Under the pieces are notes generated by a model. That model saw only the letters and a list, made by a program, of their open reading frames with translations, did no database searches and was not told where the DNA came from. Below, piece by piece: positions 40,643 to 49,457 of a stretch of 64,000 nt of DNA. Source of the stretch: Exiguobacterium sp. s146 (lineage in GTDB: Bacteria; Bacillota; Bacilli; Exiguobacteriales; Exiguobacteriaceae); the NCBI RefSeq assembly GCF_018618415.1, contig NZ_JACSMA010000004.1, positions 124,001-188,000 on the forward strand. Direction: 5' to 3'. Position 1 is the first letter of the stretch. Every line of letters begins with the position of its first letter. The position numbers and the translations under genes are program-made.

Positions 40643-41796
40643 GAGACCATTCCTTCCTGAAGCCGTTTCACGATTTCTGCCGTTGCGCGTTCCAACTCGC
40701 TGACCGATTCAAAACGGGCTTGGGCTTGTTTGTGACTGCCGCCGCCGCGACCGATGCCAAGGTCGTCGAGCGTCCGTTTTAAGAATTTGCCGATGGCGAT
40801 GTCATGCGTCCCATCGTGCATGAGCCAGATTTTTTGACCCGTATGGTTGGCGCCGACAGCGATGCGGCCCGTCGCGGCGATGCGTTCGACAATCATCGTC
40901 GTCAACGTTTCCGCTTCCGTCTTGCCGATATGGGTGATGACGTAATTGTCTTCTTGCAAGAAGGCAGCGACTTTCGCTTTCGCGACGCGGGCCTCGAGCG
41001 CTTTGACTTCTTTCTCTCGTTCGAGGCGAAGATTTCGTTCCTCGAGGACGCGAGCGGCGACCGTCTCGTTCGTCGTCGATAACGTTTGGTGAATCGTTCG
41101 CAACGCTGTCCGGGACGAATGGATGGCGGACAAGGCCCGGTGTCCGGCGACATACGTCAACCGGACGTTCCCGCGTACTTTCTTCATCGACGTCACGTGG
41201 ACGATCCCGAGTTGGCCGGTCGTCTCGACATGTGTCCCGCCACACGCGTTGTAATCGAGGCCCTCGATGTCGACGATTCGAATCATCCCGGCACGGTCAG
41301 TCGGTTTGCGCAACCGAGCGACCTCGACCTCTTCAGACGCGAGTTCGTAAGTGGAGACACGACGGTTTTCAAAGACGATGCGTTGCACATCTCGTTCTAA
41401 CGTCTCGATTTGAGTCCAATCAAACGTCTCGATTCCGATTTCAAGCGACGACTCCTCTCGTCCGATGCCGAAGCTGAGCGTTTGAATACCGTATTCGTCT
41501 TCCAATAACGCCGTCAACACATGCTGAGCCGTATGTTGAATCGAGTGGTCGCGACGGACGGCTTCATCGACGATTCCGGTCACGGTCGTCCCAGGCTCGA
41601 GCCCTTGTTCGACTAAATGCCAGACGACCTCCTCGACCCGCTGCACATCGAGAACAGGTTGTCCTTCGAGTGTGCCGACGTCCGGAGGTTGGCCCCCGCC
41701 TTCCGCATAAAATAAGGTGGATGCGAGCACGACCCACGTCCCGCGCGCATCCGTGCGCACGTCGGTCACCGTCGTTTCAAATTGCCATGGTTTCAT
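40636..41796 (-). CDS. Alanyl-tRNA editing protein (AlaX, DHHA1 type)
   Basis: 386 residues, related to the editing half of AlaRS. The zinc-binding motifs HTAQH (near residue 89) and CGGTH (near 190) are present. The N-terminal second-domain part (FYAEGGGQPPDVG) marks a type II (long) AlaX, and a coiled-coil segment leads to a C-terminal DHHA1 domain (HIGKTEAETLTTMIVERI; GIGRGGGSHKQAQAR). It should hydrolyse Ser-tRNA(Ala), and perhaps Gly-tRNA(Ala), as a trans-editing factor. It is divergent from nagR with 96 bases between. Confidence 0.92.
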   Translation of the reverse strand: MKPWQFETTVTDVRTDARGTWVVLASTLFYAEGGGQPPDVGTLEGQPVLDVQRVEEVVWHLVEQGLEPGTTVTGIVDEAVRRDHSIQHTAQHVLTALLEDEYGIQTLSFGIGREESSLEIGIETFDWTQIETLERDVQRIVFENRRVSTYELASEEVEVARLRKPTDRAGMIRIVDIEGLDYNACGGTHVETTGQLGIVHVTSMKKVRGNVRLTYVAGHRALSAIHSSRTALRTIHQTLSTTNETVAARVLEERNLRLEREKEVKALEARVAKAKVAAFLQEDNYVITHIGKTEAETLTTMIVERIAATGRIAVGANHTGQKIWLMHDGTHDIAIGKFLKRTLDDLGIGRGGGSHKQAQARFESVSELERATAEIVKRLQEGMVSC

Positions 41797-41827
41797 CTTG
41801 ATCGCCGCCTTTTCTGTAGGATATGTT

Positions 41828-41858
41828 CAGACAACTAGTCTAATTTGGTCTATAATAA
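41828..41858 (+). promoter_or_regulatory. nagR promoter with NagR (dre-type) site
   Basis: -35 CAGACA (41828-41833), 17-base spacer, -10 TATAAT (41851-41856). TTGGTCTATA, shared with the nagA promoter site, overlaps the -10, which suggests autorepression. Confidence 0.65.
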
Positions 41859-41892
41859 GAAACACTTACTTTAGCAGTCAGGAGCGATATGC

Positions 41893-42621
41893 ATGTTACA
41901 GATTGATAAACAATCACCGCTACCTATTTATTATCAAATCGAAGCCTATTTAAAGCAACAAATAGATGCCGGCGCTCTTCAACCGGGCGAATCGATTCCA
42001 TCCGAACGGGAGTTTTCAGAGCGCTATAACGTCAGCCGAATGACGGTGCGCCAGGCCATCACGAACTTGGTCAACGCCGGTTATTTGAGCCGCCAAAAAG
42101 GCCGAGGCACGTTCGTCGCCAACAAGAAAATTACGATGGCCTTGTCCGGACTGACGAGTTTCTCGGAAGAGATCAAACATCGGGGCATGCGTCCGTTCAG
42201 CCGCCTGTTGTCATTCCAGACGATTTCAGCCCCGGCCAAAATTGCTCAAAAACTGAGCGTCGCGCTCGACACGCCCGTCTATGAAATGCGACGGTTGCGG
42301 CTCGCCGATGAGCAAGTGCTCGCCCTCGAGACGGCGTACATCCCGGTCGCCTTACTGCCGAACTTGACCGAGACCGATGCCGTCGGTTCGATTTACGAGT
42401 TCGCCGAGCAGTCGGGCCTCCGACTTAATAACGCGACCCAAACCCTCGAGGCGCGGAGCGCGGGACCGGAGGACGCAAAGCTATTGACGATTTCCCCGAA
42501 CGCCCCCGTGCTCTTGATCGACCAACGGACGTATCTCGAAAATGGGGACATGTTTGAGTATAGCCGGTCTTTGTTCCGCGGTGACGCCTATTCGTTCACC
42601 GTCGCGATGGACCGAACATAA
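41893..42621 (+). CDS. nagR: GntR/HutC family repressor of amino-sugar use
   Basis: 242 residues: an N-terminal winged helix (PIYYQIEAYLKQQIDAGALQPGESIPSEREFSERYNVSRMTVRQAITNL, about 10-65) and a C-terminal UTRA effector domain (from about 95). This is the NagR/YvoA (DasR) type, which responds to GlcNAc-6-P or GlcN-6-P. Support: nagA and nagB lie 1.3 kb away and share a TTGGTCTATA site with its own promoter. The ribosome site before the ATG at 41893 is AGGAG. Unlike in B. subtilis, nagR is not in one operon with nagAB. Confidence 0.9.
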   Translation: MLQIDKQSPLPIYYQIEAYLKQQIDAGALQPGESIPSEREFSERYNVSRMTVRQAITNLVNAGYLSRQKGRGTFVANKKITMALSGLTSFSEEIKHRGMRPFSRLLSFQTISAPAKIAQKLSVALDTPVYEMRRLRLADEQVLALETAYIPVALLPNLTETDAVGSIYEFAEQSGLRLNNATQTLEARSAGPEDAKLLTISPNAPVLLIDQRTYLENGDMFEYSRSLFRGDAYSFTVAMDRT

Positions 42622-42655
42622 AAAATGGTTTGCCGCGGACGGCAAACCATTTTTT
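42620..42655. terminator. Bidirectional terminator between nagR and the LCP gene
   Basis: A perfect 16-bp stem (42620-42635 with 42640-42655) with A6 on one side and T6 on the other; loop CGGA. Confidence 0.92.
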
Positions 42656-43757
42656 ATTGTGCTTCATACGTGATTCCCGCTGGGTCGTACATATACGTCT
42701 CAAGCTCGGTATCGGTCATCGGTTTGACTTCGTTCCCGGCATCGGCCTGTTGGACACGATAGCGAACTTCTTCGAGCAACGGTTCGTTCAAGAAGTAATA
42801 GAAATGACCGTCGACACCACGGGCCCCTTCACCGGTCAACTGATATTGGACCGTGTTGTTGAGGGCGCCGACGTCCTCGATTAAACGCATATAGTCGTTC
42901 GGACCGAGCGTCGTCTGCATGTTGTCACCGACCGCCTTCAACACTTTATCGTAGTTGTTGATGAGCGACGTGCCGAGTGCTTGATCAAGGACGGCGTTGA
43001 TGACTTCCATCTGACGCTGTCCACGACCGATGTCGCCACGTGGGTCGTCGTAACGGTTTCGGACGTAAGCGAGTGCCTCTTCTCCCGATAACTGCTGAAG
43101 TCCTTCTTCGACTTGGACGACTTCGCGTGAAGCGTCATAACTCTTCTGTTCAGATGAGAACGGGACGTCGATTTCGACCCCGCCGACGGCATCGATAAAG
43201 TCGACGAACCCTTGGAAGTTGAGGGAGACGACGTGGTCGATGTCGATGCCGACCAAGTCCTCAATCGTATTCGTCGCCATCCGCATGCCGTTGTTCGGGT
43301 TCGATTCATCCATCGATCCGAAGTAATAGGCGTGCGTGATTTTGTCTTGATCGAGCCCCGTCTTACCGTACGGGATATTAAAGCCCGTATAGTCGATGTT
43401 GACGTATGAGTCACGCGGGATGCTGAGCATCGTCGTCTGTTTGTTCTTCTTGTTTAGAATGACGACAATCATGACGTCAGACCGGCCATACTCGCCGCGC
43501 GCTTTCTTCTGCGGGGACAAGTCTGTCCCGAGCACAAGGAAGCTCTCGGTATCCTCTTTATCAAATCGAGTCGGTTCGATAGTCGGATCATCCTCAAGTG
43601 TCACTTGAGTACTGGACAGCATGTTATGCGCTTTATAAAAAGCTGTCCCATACATGCTTGAGCCAACGATGACGGCAATCAATACAAGGGCGCTGAACAG
43701 CTTATAAAACGCAGACGGGCCTTTGCGCCGTCTACGAGCTTGGGTTCTTGAATTCAT
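42654..43757 (-). CDS. LytR-CpsA-Psr (LCP) family cell-wall polymer transferase
   Basis: 367 residues: a basic cytoplasmic start (TQARRRRKGP), one membrane helix (KLFSALVLIAVIVGSSMYGTAF) and an extracellular LCP domain. Key motifs: GRSDVMIVVIL, MLSIPRDSYVNI (binding Arg/Asp) and YVRNRYDDPRGDIGRGQRQ (pyrophosphate-lipid contacts). LCP enzymes move wall teichoic acids or other glycopolymers from a lipid carrier to peptidoglycan. It sits alone between nagR and nagB. GGAGAAACTC precedes the ATG. Which of several LCP paralogues it is cannot be told. Confidence 0.92.
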   Translation of the reverse strand: MNSRTQARRRRKGPSAFYKLFSALVLIAVIVGSSMYGTAFYKAHNMLSSTQVTLEDDPTIEPTRFDKEDTESFLVLGTDLSPQKKARGEYGRSDVMIVVILNKKNKQTTMLSIPRDSYVNIDYTGFNIPYGKTGLDQDKITHAYYFGSMDESNPNNGMRMATNTIEDLVGIDIDHVVSLNFQGFVDFIDAVGGVEIDVPFSSEQKSYDASREVVQVEEGLQQLSGEEALAYVRNRYDDPRGDIGRGQRQMEVINAVLDQALGTSLINNYDKVLKAVGDNMQTTLGPNDYMRLIEDVGALNNTVQYQLTGEGARGVDGHFYYFLNEPLLEEVRYRVQQADAGNEVKPMTDTELETYMYDPAGITYEAQ

Positions 43758-43876
43758 GAGTTTCTCCTTCGCGATCGAATGATATGAGCTTCACCTATTA
43801 TAGAGGAAACCTCGACTTTTGTCGAAAACGTTTTGATTACAAATCCATTTCCATACAATTTCCCACAGTTAACGTG

Positions 43877-43906
43877 AAAAAAACCCGGAGACATGCGTCT
43901 CCAGGT
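43877..43906 (-). terminator. Terminator of nagAB
   Basis: A 10-bp stem with one mismatch (43883-43892 with 43897-43906) and T7 on the minus strand. Confidence 0.82.
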
Positions 43907-43908
43907 CG

Positions 43909-44673
43909 TCAAGCTCGGATGGAAAAGAATCGTTCGGCCGCTTCACTGCCGCGCGCCTGTAACACATCGCTACAAGCCGAGGCCGCCTCGGCATCGAGCA
44001 CGATAGTCACACTCGGGTGGGCCTGCAAGATGGAGGCCGGCCAGTCAATCGTCGGCACGCTCTCAATCATATGATGGACCGCTTCGGCTTTGCGCTTGCC
44101 CGTGGCGACGAGGACGATCTCACGTGCGTTCATAATCGTGTCGAGGCCCATCGTGATGGCCTGCGTCGGTACGTCTTCGATTGAATCGAAGAAACGGCGG
44201 TTCGCTTCACGCGTCGACTCGGTCAGTTCGGTCACATGCGTCTTCGCATCGAGCGCCGTGCCCGGTTCATTGAAGGCAATATGTCCGTTCTCCCCGATGC
44301 CGAGCAATTGCAGGTCGACACCAATCGAGCGGACGAGCTGTTCATAGCGAGCCGCTTCCGCTTCCGGGTCGGCCGCGTCACCATGAGGCAGATGGCTCTG
44401 TTTGAACGGGATGTCATGGAACAGCTTCTCTTCCATGAAGTGATGATAGCTTTGCGGATGATTCGGTGCGAGCCCGATATACTCGTCTAGATTGACGCTC
44501 GTCACATGACTGCAGTCGAGCCGATCTCGTTTGAACATCTCATACATCCCGACCGGTGTACTGCCCGTCGCGAGTCCGAGCACGAAATCGCGCTTCCCGG
44601 CGACCCGTTCTTTGATGAGTGTATAAGCGATTTCTTCTGCATCCGTCGGTGTGTTCGCCACTAATATGTTCAT
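43909..44673 (-). CDS. nagB: Glucosamine-6-phosphate deaminase
   Basis: 254-residue cytoplasmic enzyme that converts glucosamine-6-phosphate to fructose-6-phosphate and ammonia. Motifs: GLATGSTPVGMYEMF, SVNLDEYIGLAPNHPQSYHHFM (catalytic Asp), LLGIGENGHIAFNEPGTAL (His) and ITMGLDTIM. It has the short Gram-positive form (no C-terminal extension for allosteric GlcNAc-6-P). Its ATG overlaps the nagA stop (ATGA). Confidence 0.96.
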   Translation of the reverse strand: MNILVANTPTDAEEIAYTLIKERVAGKRDFVLGLATGSTPVGMYEMFKRDRLDCSHVTSVNLDEYIGLAPNHPQSYHHFMEEKLFHDIPFKQSHLPHGDAADPEAEAARYEQLVRSIGVDLQLLGIGENGHIAFNEPGTALDAKTHVTELTESTREANRRFFDSIEDVPTQAITMGLDTIMNAREIVLVATGKRKAEAVHHMIESVPTIDWPASILQAHPSVTIVLDAEAASACSDVLQARGSEAAERFFSIRA

Positions 44674-45818
44674 TGCATGTCCTCCTTCGAATAACTGACC
44701 TGTCCTTGATGAATCGTCGTCACGACCGTCATCGCGTCATCCCAGATGACGAGATCCGCGTCGAAACCAGGCGCGATGGCCCCTTTGTTCGTCAAGCCGA
44801 ACTCACGCGCTTGGTTTGACGACGTCATCTTCACCGCTTCTTGCACCGTGCATCCCGTGAACGCGATCACGTTTCGGAACGCGGCGTCCATCGTCAACAC
44901 GCTGCCGGCCAAGTTCCCGGCTTCGAGTCGTGCCGCTCCGGCTTCTACGATGACCGGTTGACCCCCGAGTTCGTATCGGCCGTCCGGAAGACCTTTGGCC
45001 CGCATCGCATCCGTGATGACGACGAGACCGTCCGCCCCTTTCAGACGATAGGCAAAGTCGACCATCTCGTGCCGGCTGTGAATCCCGTCCGGAATGATTT
45101 CGACCATGACGTCTCGCTCCATGAGACAGTAGCCGACCGTTCCCGGCTCGCGATGATGAATTCCGCGCATCTGATTGTATAAGTGCGTGCCGTGTTTGAC
45201 GTTCGCTTCCTTGTTCTCGGCAAACGTGGCGTTCGTGTGTCCGGTCGACCCGATCGCCTCGGTCTCACGCATCGCCTGTTCGAGCTCACGGGCCCCTGGA
45301 CGTTCCGGGGCATACGTGACGAGGCGAATGTGACCGCCCGCTTCTTGTTGCCATGCGCGGAACTGATTCGCATCGGGATCGATGATGTATTCGGCCGGTT
45401 GTGCGCCTGCATTGTCGACGTTGACGAACGGCCCTTCCAGATGGATGCCGACGAGTGACGTGTCTCCTGACTCGATGACGGTTCGGGCTGACTGTAACGC
45501 CTTCGTGATGGCGGCCGGCGACTGCGTAATCGTCGTCGCAAAATAAGATGTCACGCCTTCTGCGAACATCGATTGGCTGAGGTGACGTAGTCGGTCTACG
45601 TCCGCATCCATCGTATCGACGTCATAACCGCCATGGATGTGGACGTCAATCATTCCTGGCGTCACGAGAGCGCCGCGCACGTCGAGCGCTGACTCCGTTC
45701 CTTCCTCATAATCCTCCATCGCGCCGACGTTCACAATCGTCGTGCCATCGAACCGGATATAACCTCGTTCCCACGTTTTGTCCCCCGAAACAATATGTGC
45801 ATTGATGATCACCATCAT
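44670..45818 (-). CDS. nagA: N-acetylglucosamine-6-phosphate deacetylase
   Basis: 382-residue amidohydrolase that removes acetate from GlcNAc-6-P. Metal and active-site motifs: MIDVHIHGGYDVDT, HLEGPFVN (Glu), STGHTNATF and GTHLYNQM (His), and VVITDAMRAKG (catalytic Asp). First gene of nagAB, with a promoter and NagR site at 45869-45897. Two adjacent ATG codons (45818, 45815) are possible starts after GGTGG. Confidence 0.95.
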   Translation of the reverse strand: MMVIINAHIVSGDKTWERGYIRFDGTTIVNVGAMEDYEEGTESALDVRGALVTPGMIDVHIHGGYDVDTMDADVDRLRHLSQSMFAEGVTSYFATTITQSPAAITKALQSARTVIESGDTSLVGIHLEGPFVNVDNAGAQPAEYIIDPDANQFRAWQQEAGGHIRLVTYAPERPGARELEQAMRETEAIGSTGHTNATFAENKEANVKHGTHLYNQMRGIHHREPGTVGYCLMERDVMVEIIPDGIHSRHEMVDFAYRLKGADGLVVITDAMRAKGLPDGRYELGGQPVIVEAGAARLEAGNLAGSVLTMDAAFRNVIAFTGCTVQEAVKMTSSNQAREFGLTNKGAIAPGFDADLVIWDDAMTVVTTIHQGQVSYSKEDMQ

Positions 45819-45868
45819 CGGTCATCCACCTTTCTTCAAATAGCTTCATCGTTATCATATCAAAAACC

Positions 45869-45897
45869 AGTATAGTTGTATAGACCAATTATTTTAA
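45869..45897 (-). promoter_or_regulatory. nagA promoter with NagR (dre-type) operator in the spacer
   Basis: On the minus strand -35 TTAAAA (45897-45892), 17-base spacer, -10 TATACT (45874-45869). The spacer is TAATTGGTCTATACAAC, close to the DasR/NagR consensus built on TGGTCTAGACCA. Confidence 0.72.
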
Positions 45898-45949
45898 CAA
45901 GTGAACTCCATTTCCCCCATCCTTTGCCCGTCCTGATTCTCCCTCAAAC

Positions 45950-45978
45950 AAAAAAAGGCTGACGCCGTGGCGTCAACC
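45950..45978 (-). terminator. Terminator of the MATE gene
   Basis: GGCTGACGCC/GGCGTCAACC stem (45957-45978, one mismatch) followed by T7 on the minus strand. Confidence 0.83.
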
Positions 45979-45981
45979 TAT

Positions 45982-47358
45982 TCACAGTTTAGAGGGCTCG
46001 TTCGTGAGCGGTTGGGCCTCATACCGTTTGACGATATGGATGAGACGCATGACCAGCAACACGGCTCCGGCCGCTAAACCGGCGATCAAACCGATCCAAT
46101 AGCCGTCCGGTCCGAATCCGAACTGTTCGGCGAGCGCATAGCCGAGCGGCAGGCCGATAACCCAATAGGCGATGAGCGATAAGATGAGCGTCACGTTGAC
46201 GTCCTTGAACCCGCGCAAAATCCCTTGAATCGGGGCGGCAACCGCATCCGACAATTGGAAGAAGACCGCAAAAATCATGAAGTGGGCCGCGAGTTCCACG
46301 ACGGCCGCATCATTCGTATAAATGGCAGCGACGCGCTCGTTCTGCCAGAACAAGAGCGCACCTGAGAACAGTGAGACGCCGAGACAGAGGGTGATCCCAA
46401 TCTTGGCGTAGCGGACGGCATCCTTGAGTCGCCTTGCACCGAGCTCATAGCCGACGACGATCGTGAGGGCGCTCGACGCGGACAACGGTAGCATGTAGAC
46501 AAACGAAGCGAAGTTGATGGCCGCTTGGTGGGCCGCGACGATATTGTCTCCGTATTCACTCAAGAGCAACGTCACCGCCGCAAAGATACTCACTTCTGCA
46601 AAAATGGCAAGCCCGATCGGTGTCCCGAGTTTGAGCAATTCTTTTTGTCTTGGCCAGAAGATTCGTTCCACCGAGCGCAAGAAGCGATATTCCAGGAACG
46701 GCTTCCCGTTCCGGACGAACGCGAACGCCATGAAGAAGAGCAACCAATACGTGATGGCCGAGGCGATTCCGGCCCCGACCCCGCCATACGCCGGAACGCC
46801 GAGTTTTCCAAAGATGAAGATGTAGTTTAACCCGACGTTAATGGGTAACCCTAATAGTATAAGCAGCATCGAGATTCGCGTCTTGCCGAGTGAGTCCATG
46901 AGCGTGCGTAGCACGTTGAACAAGAACATCGGCAACACACCGAATCCGAGGGCGAACAAATAGCCTTTGGCGATCCGTTTCCCTTCCTCGCTCAGTCCCA
47001 TGCCGTCGACAGCCGTCGGGACGAGAAAGAAGCCGAGCACGAGCGTCGCGATGCTAAGGCCGATCGCTAAGTATACGCCTTGGTACAGCGTCCGTTGTAT
47101 TTGTTGGATATTGCGGGCCCCGAGCGCCTGGGCGACAATCGGTGCGACTGCGAGCAGAATCCCGCTCAACCCCGTATACACCGGCATCCATAAACTCGAC
47201 CCGACCCCGACACCCGCCAAATCGACGGCGCCGGCCCGACCCGACATGACCGTGTCAAAAAAGCTGATTAAGTAAAACGACACTTGTGTCACCAAAATCG
47301 GGAAGAAGATGGTGAAGAACAGTTTGATTTTTTCATTTAGTGAATGTGTTTGATACAT
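45982..47358 (-). CDS. MATE family efflux transporter
   Basis: 458 residues and 12 expected helices in two halves. The first half shows FPILVTQVSFYLISFFDTVMSGRAGAVDLAGVGVGSSLWMP and the second AEVSIFAAVTLLLSEYGDNIVAAHQAAINFASFVYMLPLS, both typical of the DinF/NorM-type MATE core. Such proteins export organic cations by sodium or proton exchange. The start at 47358 follows GAGG by 6 bases; four in-frame residues upstream are rejected. The divergent CHAD gene begins only 37 bases away, so the two promoters must lie in each other's coding start. Confidence 0.92.
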   Translation of the reverse strand: MYQTHSLNEKIKLFFTIFFPILVTQVSFYLISFFDTVMSGRAGAVDLAGVGVGSSLWMPVYTGLSGILLAVAPIVAQALGARNIQQIQRTLYQGVYLAIGLSIATLVLGFFLVPTAVDGMGLSEEGKRIAKGYLFALGFGVLPMFLFNVLRTLMDSLGKTRISMLLILLGLPINVGLNYIFIFGKLGVPAYGGVGAGIASAITYWLLFFMAFAFVRNGKPFLEYRFLRSVERIFWPRQKELLKLGTPIGLAIFAEVSIFAAVTLLLSEYGDNIVAAHQAAINFASFVYMLPLSASSALTIVVGYELGARRLKDAVRYAKIGITLCLGVSLFSGALLFWQNERVAAIYTNDAAVVELAAHFMIFAVFFQLSDAVAAPIQGILRGFKDVNVTLILSLIAYWVIGLPLGYALAEQFGFGPDGYWIGLIAGLAAGAVLLVMRLIHIVKRYEAQPLTNEPSKL

Positions 47359-47395
47359 GGACAACCTCATCTCATTTCAGAAAGGAAAAATTAGA

Positions 47396-48169
47396 ATGAA
47401 TCAACGGAATGCAGAAAAATTAAAATATGAGCTGTTAGAGACGTGGAACACGTTCAATCATTATATGACCGAGGCGCTGACGTTCCAAAACAGCGAAGAT
47501 ATCCACCAAGCCCGGGTCCGCCTGCGCAAGCTATTGACGTTCATCCAATTGTACGACACGAAGCCTTCGACGTATCGCCAATTGAAACAGCTGATGGAGG
47601 CGCTCGGAGCGGTGCGTGACGGCGACGTCCTCCTTGAGGGGCTCGCCGTCGAGACCGAGCTCGACCAAGCGTTCGCGGATCACGTGGAAGCGCAGCGTGC
47701 CAAAGACCGCACGCTCCTGAAAGCACGTGTGACCGAAAAAATGACGCCTTCGCTCGACCAGCAAGTCCGGCGCTTCATCGGCGGGCAGCTGTTTCGCGCC
47801 TTTCGCAAACAAGACGCGGCGTCTTTTCTCGATAAAGCCAAAGCCGACCGCAAGCGTCGCATCGAGACCCATCACGAAGCGACGAAACGGACCGATCGGC
47901 TCGATACGCTCCACAAAGTCAGGCTCGCCGTGAAACGGGAGCGTTATTTGAATGAGTACTTATTGAACTATGAGCCGAGCGCCTCCAAAGACCAAGTCCA
48001 AAAACTGAAGCGGCTCCAGACCGAACTCGGCGACATGAATGACCGGCATCAGCTCTTGTTGCGCTGGACCGACTTCACGCCACCCGCCGCCTTGACCGAC
48101 GACTATGAACAAGTCATCCAAGCGTTGCACACCCGGCTCGACGAATCGGTCGACGCCATCAAGCTTTAA
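47396..48169 (+). CDS. CHAD domain protein
   Basis: 257-residue all-helical protein. Conserved histidines and basic residues mark CHAD: EDIHQARVRLRKLLTFIQLY near residue 38 and LHKVRLAVKRERYLNEYLLNY near 180, the two halves of the domain. CHAD proteins bind inorganic polyphosphate through a basic channel. In many genomes they adjoin polyphosphate or CYTH-type genes, but none is seen here. The ATG at 47396 lies after AGAAAGGA. It meets glsA tail to tail, sharing the TTAA at 48166. Confidence 0.88.
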   Translation: MNQRNAEKLKYELLETWNTFNHYMTEALTFQNSEDIHQARVRLRKLLTFIQLYDTKPSTYRQLKQLMEALGAVRDGDVLLEGLAVETELDQAFADHVEAQRAKDRTLLKARVTEKMTPSLDQQVRRFIGGQLFRAFRKQDAASFLDKAKADRKRRIETHHEATKRTDRLDTLHKVRLAVKRERYLNEYLLNYEPSASKDQVQKLKRLQTELGDMNDRHQLLLRWTDFTPPAALTDDYEQVIQALHTRLDESVDAIKL

Positions 48170-49107
48170 CGGGACGTATAGCGTTCGACGAGCAGTTCAA
48201 GCAACTTCATCCCGGCAATCGAGTTTCCTTTTGAGTCGAGGGCGGGACCGAAAATCCCAAAGCCGACATCACTCAACCCGAGCTCATGCTTGCCGGTCGC
48301 GAGAATCGCACCCGACACCCCGCTCTTTCCAGGCAGACCGACACGGACGGCAAACTCACCCGAGGCGTCGTACATGCCGCACGTCGTCATGATCGCTTTG
48401 ACGATGCGGACGACACGACGCGGAATCAACTCTTCGCCTGTGACCGGGTCTTCGCCGTTGCCGGATAGAATCCGACCGATGCGCGCCAAGTCAAAACAAT
48501 CGATTTCGATGGCACACTGTTTCGTGTACACATCGATAATCTCATCGACATCACCCTCGACGATTCCGTGATGGCGCATGAAATAGAGCAAGGCCCGGTT
48601 CAAGTCGGTCGTCTCGTATTCCGAGCGGGCGACTTTTTCGTTGTACGTGACTTTCTCGACCGGGACATCGAGCAACGTCGCCAAAAATTGACGGAACTGA
48701 TAGATTTTCAGCTCCGCCGTATCCCCCAAAATCATGCTCGTGACCGCAAGCGCCCCGGCGTTAATCATCGGATTGAGCGGCTTCGATGGCACCGTCTCTT
48801 CAAGTTTGGCGATCGAGTTGAACGCATCACCCGTCGGTTCCATGCCGACTTTAGAGAACACGTAATCTTCCCCGAACTCCATCAAGACGTAACAGAGCGT
48901 CAACGCCTTCGAGACGCTTTGAATCGTGAATTTATGATGGACGTCCCCCGCATGAATATAAGAACCATCAGGTAGGCAAATCGCCACGCCGAGCAAATCA
49001 TCTTGTACATGCGCAAGCTCGGGAATATAGTCGGCGACTTTTCCTTGTGCTGTGTACGGACGACACTCGTCGACCAAATGCGCCAACTGCTGTTCCAATA
49101 CGTTCAT
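48166..49107 (-). CDS. glsA: Glutaminase
   Basis: 313-residue serine-dependent enzyme with a beta-lactamase-like fold that hydrolyses glutamine to glutamate and ammonia. The catalytic S-x-x-K is in FTIQSVSKALTLCYV (about residue 63), with KPLNPMINAGALAV and YNEKVARSEYETTDLNRALLYFM as further conserved blocks, and GKSGVSGAI near the C-terminus. Length is normal for GlsA. GAGGTGATT precedes the ATG. No amino-acid operon surrounds it. Confidence 0.95.
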   Translation of the reverse strand: MNVLEQQLAHLVDECRPYTAQGKVADYIPELAHVQDDLLGVAICLPDGSYIHAGDVHHKFTIQSVSKALTLCYVLMEFGEDYVFSKVGMEPTGDAFNSIAKLEETVPSKPLNPMINAGALAVTSMILGDTAELKIYQFRQFLATLLDVPVEKVTYNEKVARSEYETTDLNRALLYFMRHHGIVEGDVDEIIDVYTKQCAIEIDCFDLARIGRILSGNGEDPVTGEELIPRRVVRIVKAIMTTCGMYDASGEFAVRVGLPGKSGVSGAILATGKHELGLSDVGFGIFGPALDSKGNSIAGMKLLELLVERYTSR

Positions 49108-49164
49108 CCAATCACCTCATGTCCGATAGTTTTACCCGGGTCATCTTAACATATTTGCAGACGG

Positions 49165-49338
49165 TTAACCATCAAGTGGACCGTCTTCCTTGTCCGGCTT
49201 ATACCATTCCTCGTCGGCCCACAAAACGGACGGGCTGTCCTCATCCCCTTCGAGCTTCTCGCCATGTCGATTCATCGAGACGATGAACGCGAGGATACCG
49301 ACCACGACGATCGTCGACGCAATCCCGAACCAAACCAT
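49165..49338 (-). CDS. Small single-helix membrane protein, unknown
   Basis: 57 residues: an N-terminal membrane helix (WFGIASTIVVVGILAFIVSM) and a charged, acidic tail (HGEKLEGDEDSPSVLWADEEWYKPDKEDGP). I do not recognise it. The strong GGAAGGAGG at the right distance makes translation likely. It lies between glsA and the divergent oxidase gene. No terminator separates it from glsA, so a two-gene operon with glsA is possible. Confidence 0.65.
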   Translation of the reverse strand: MVWFGIASTIVVVGILAFIVSMNRHGEKLEGDEDSPSVLWADEEWYKPDKEDGPLDG

Positions 49339-49457
49339 GAGTGGTCCTCCTTCCAATCGTGACGAATTTGTCTAGAACCGTGTGAGACTTATCCTATGTC
49401 TACGGCAACATTCTCGGTACCGTTAGTAGGAATACTACATAGAAATGGGTGAATGGA

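Noticed and set aside
43816-43832. cre-like TCGAAAACGTTTTGA before the LCP gene
   Set aside because: Symmetric but lacking the required TG and CA ends; not supported.
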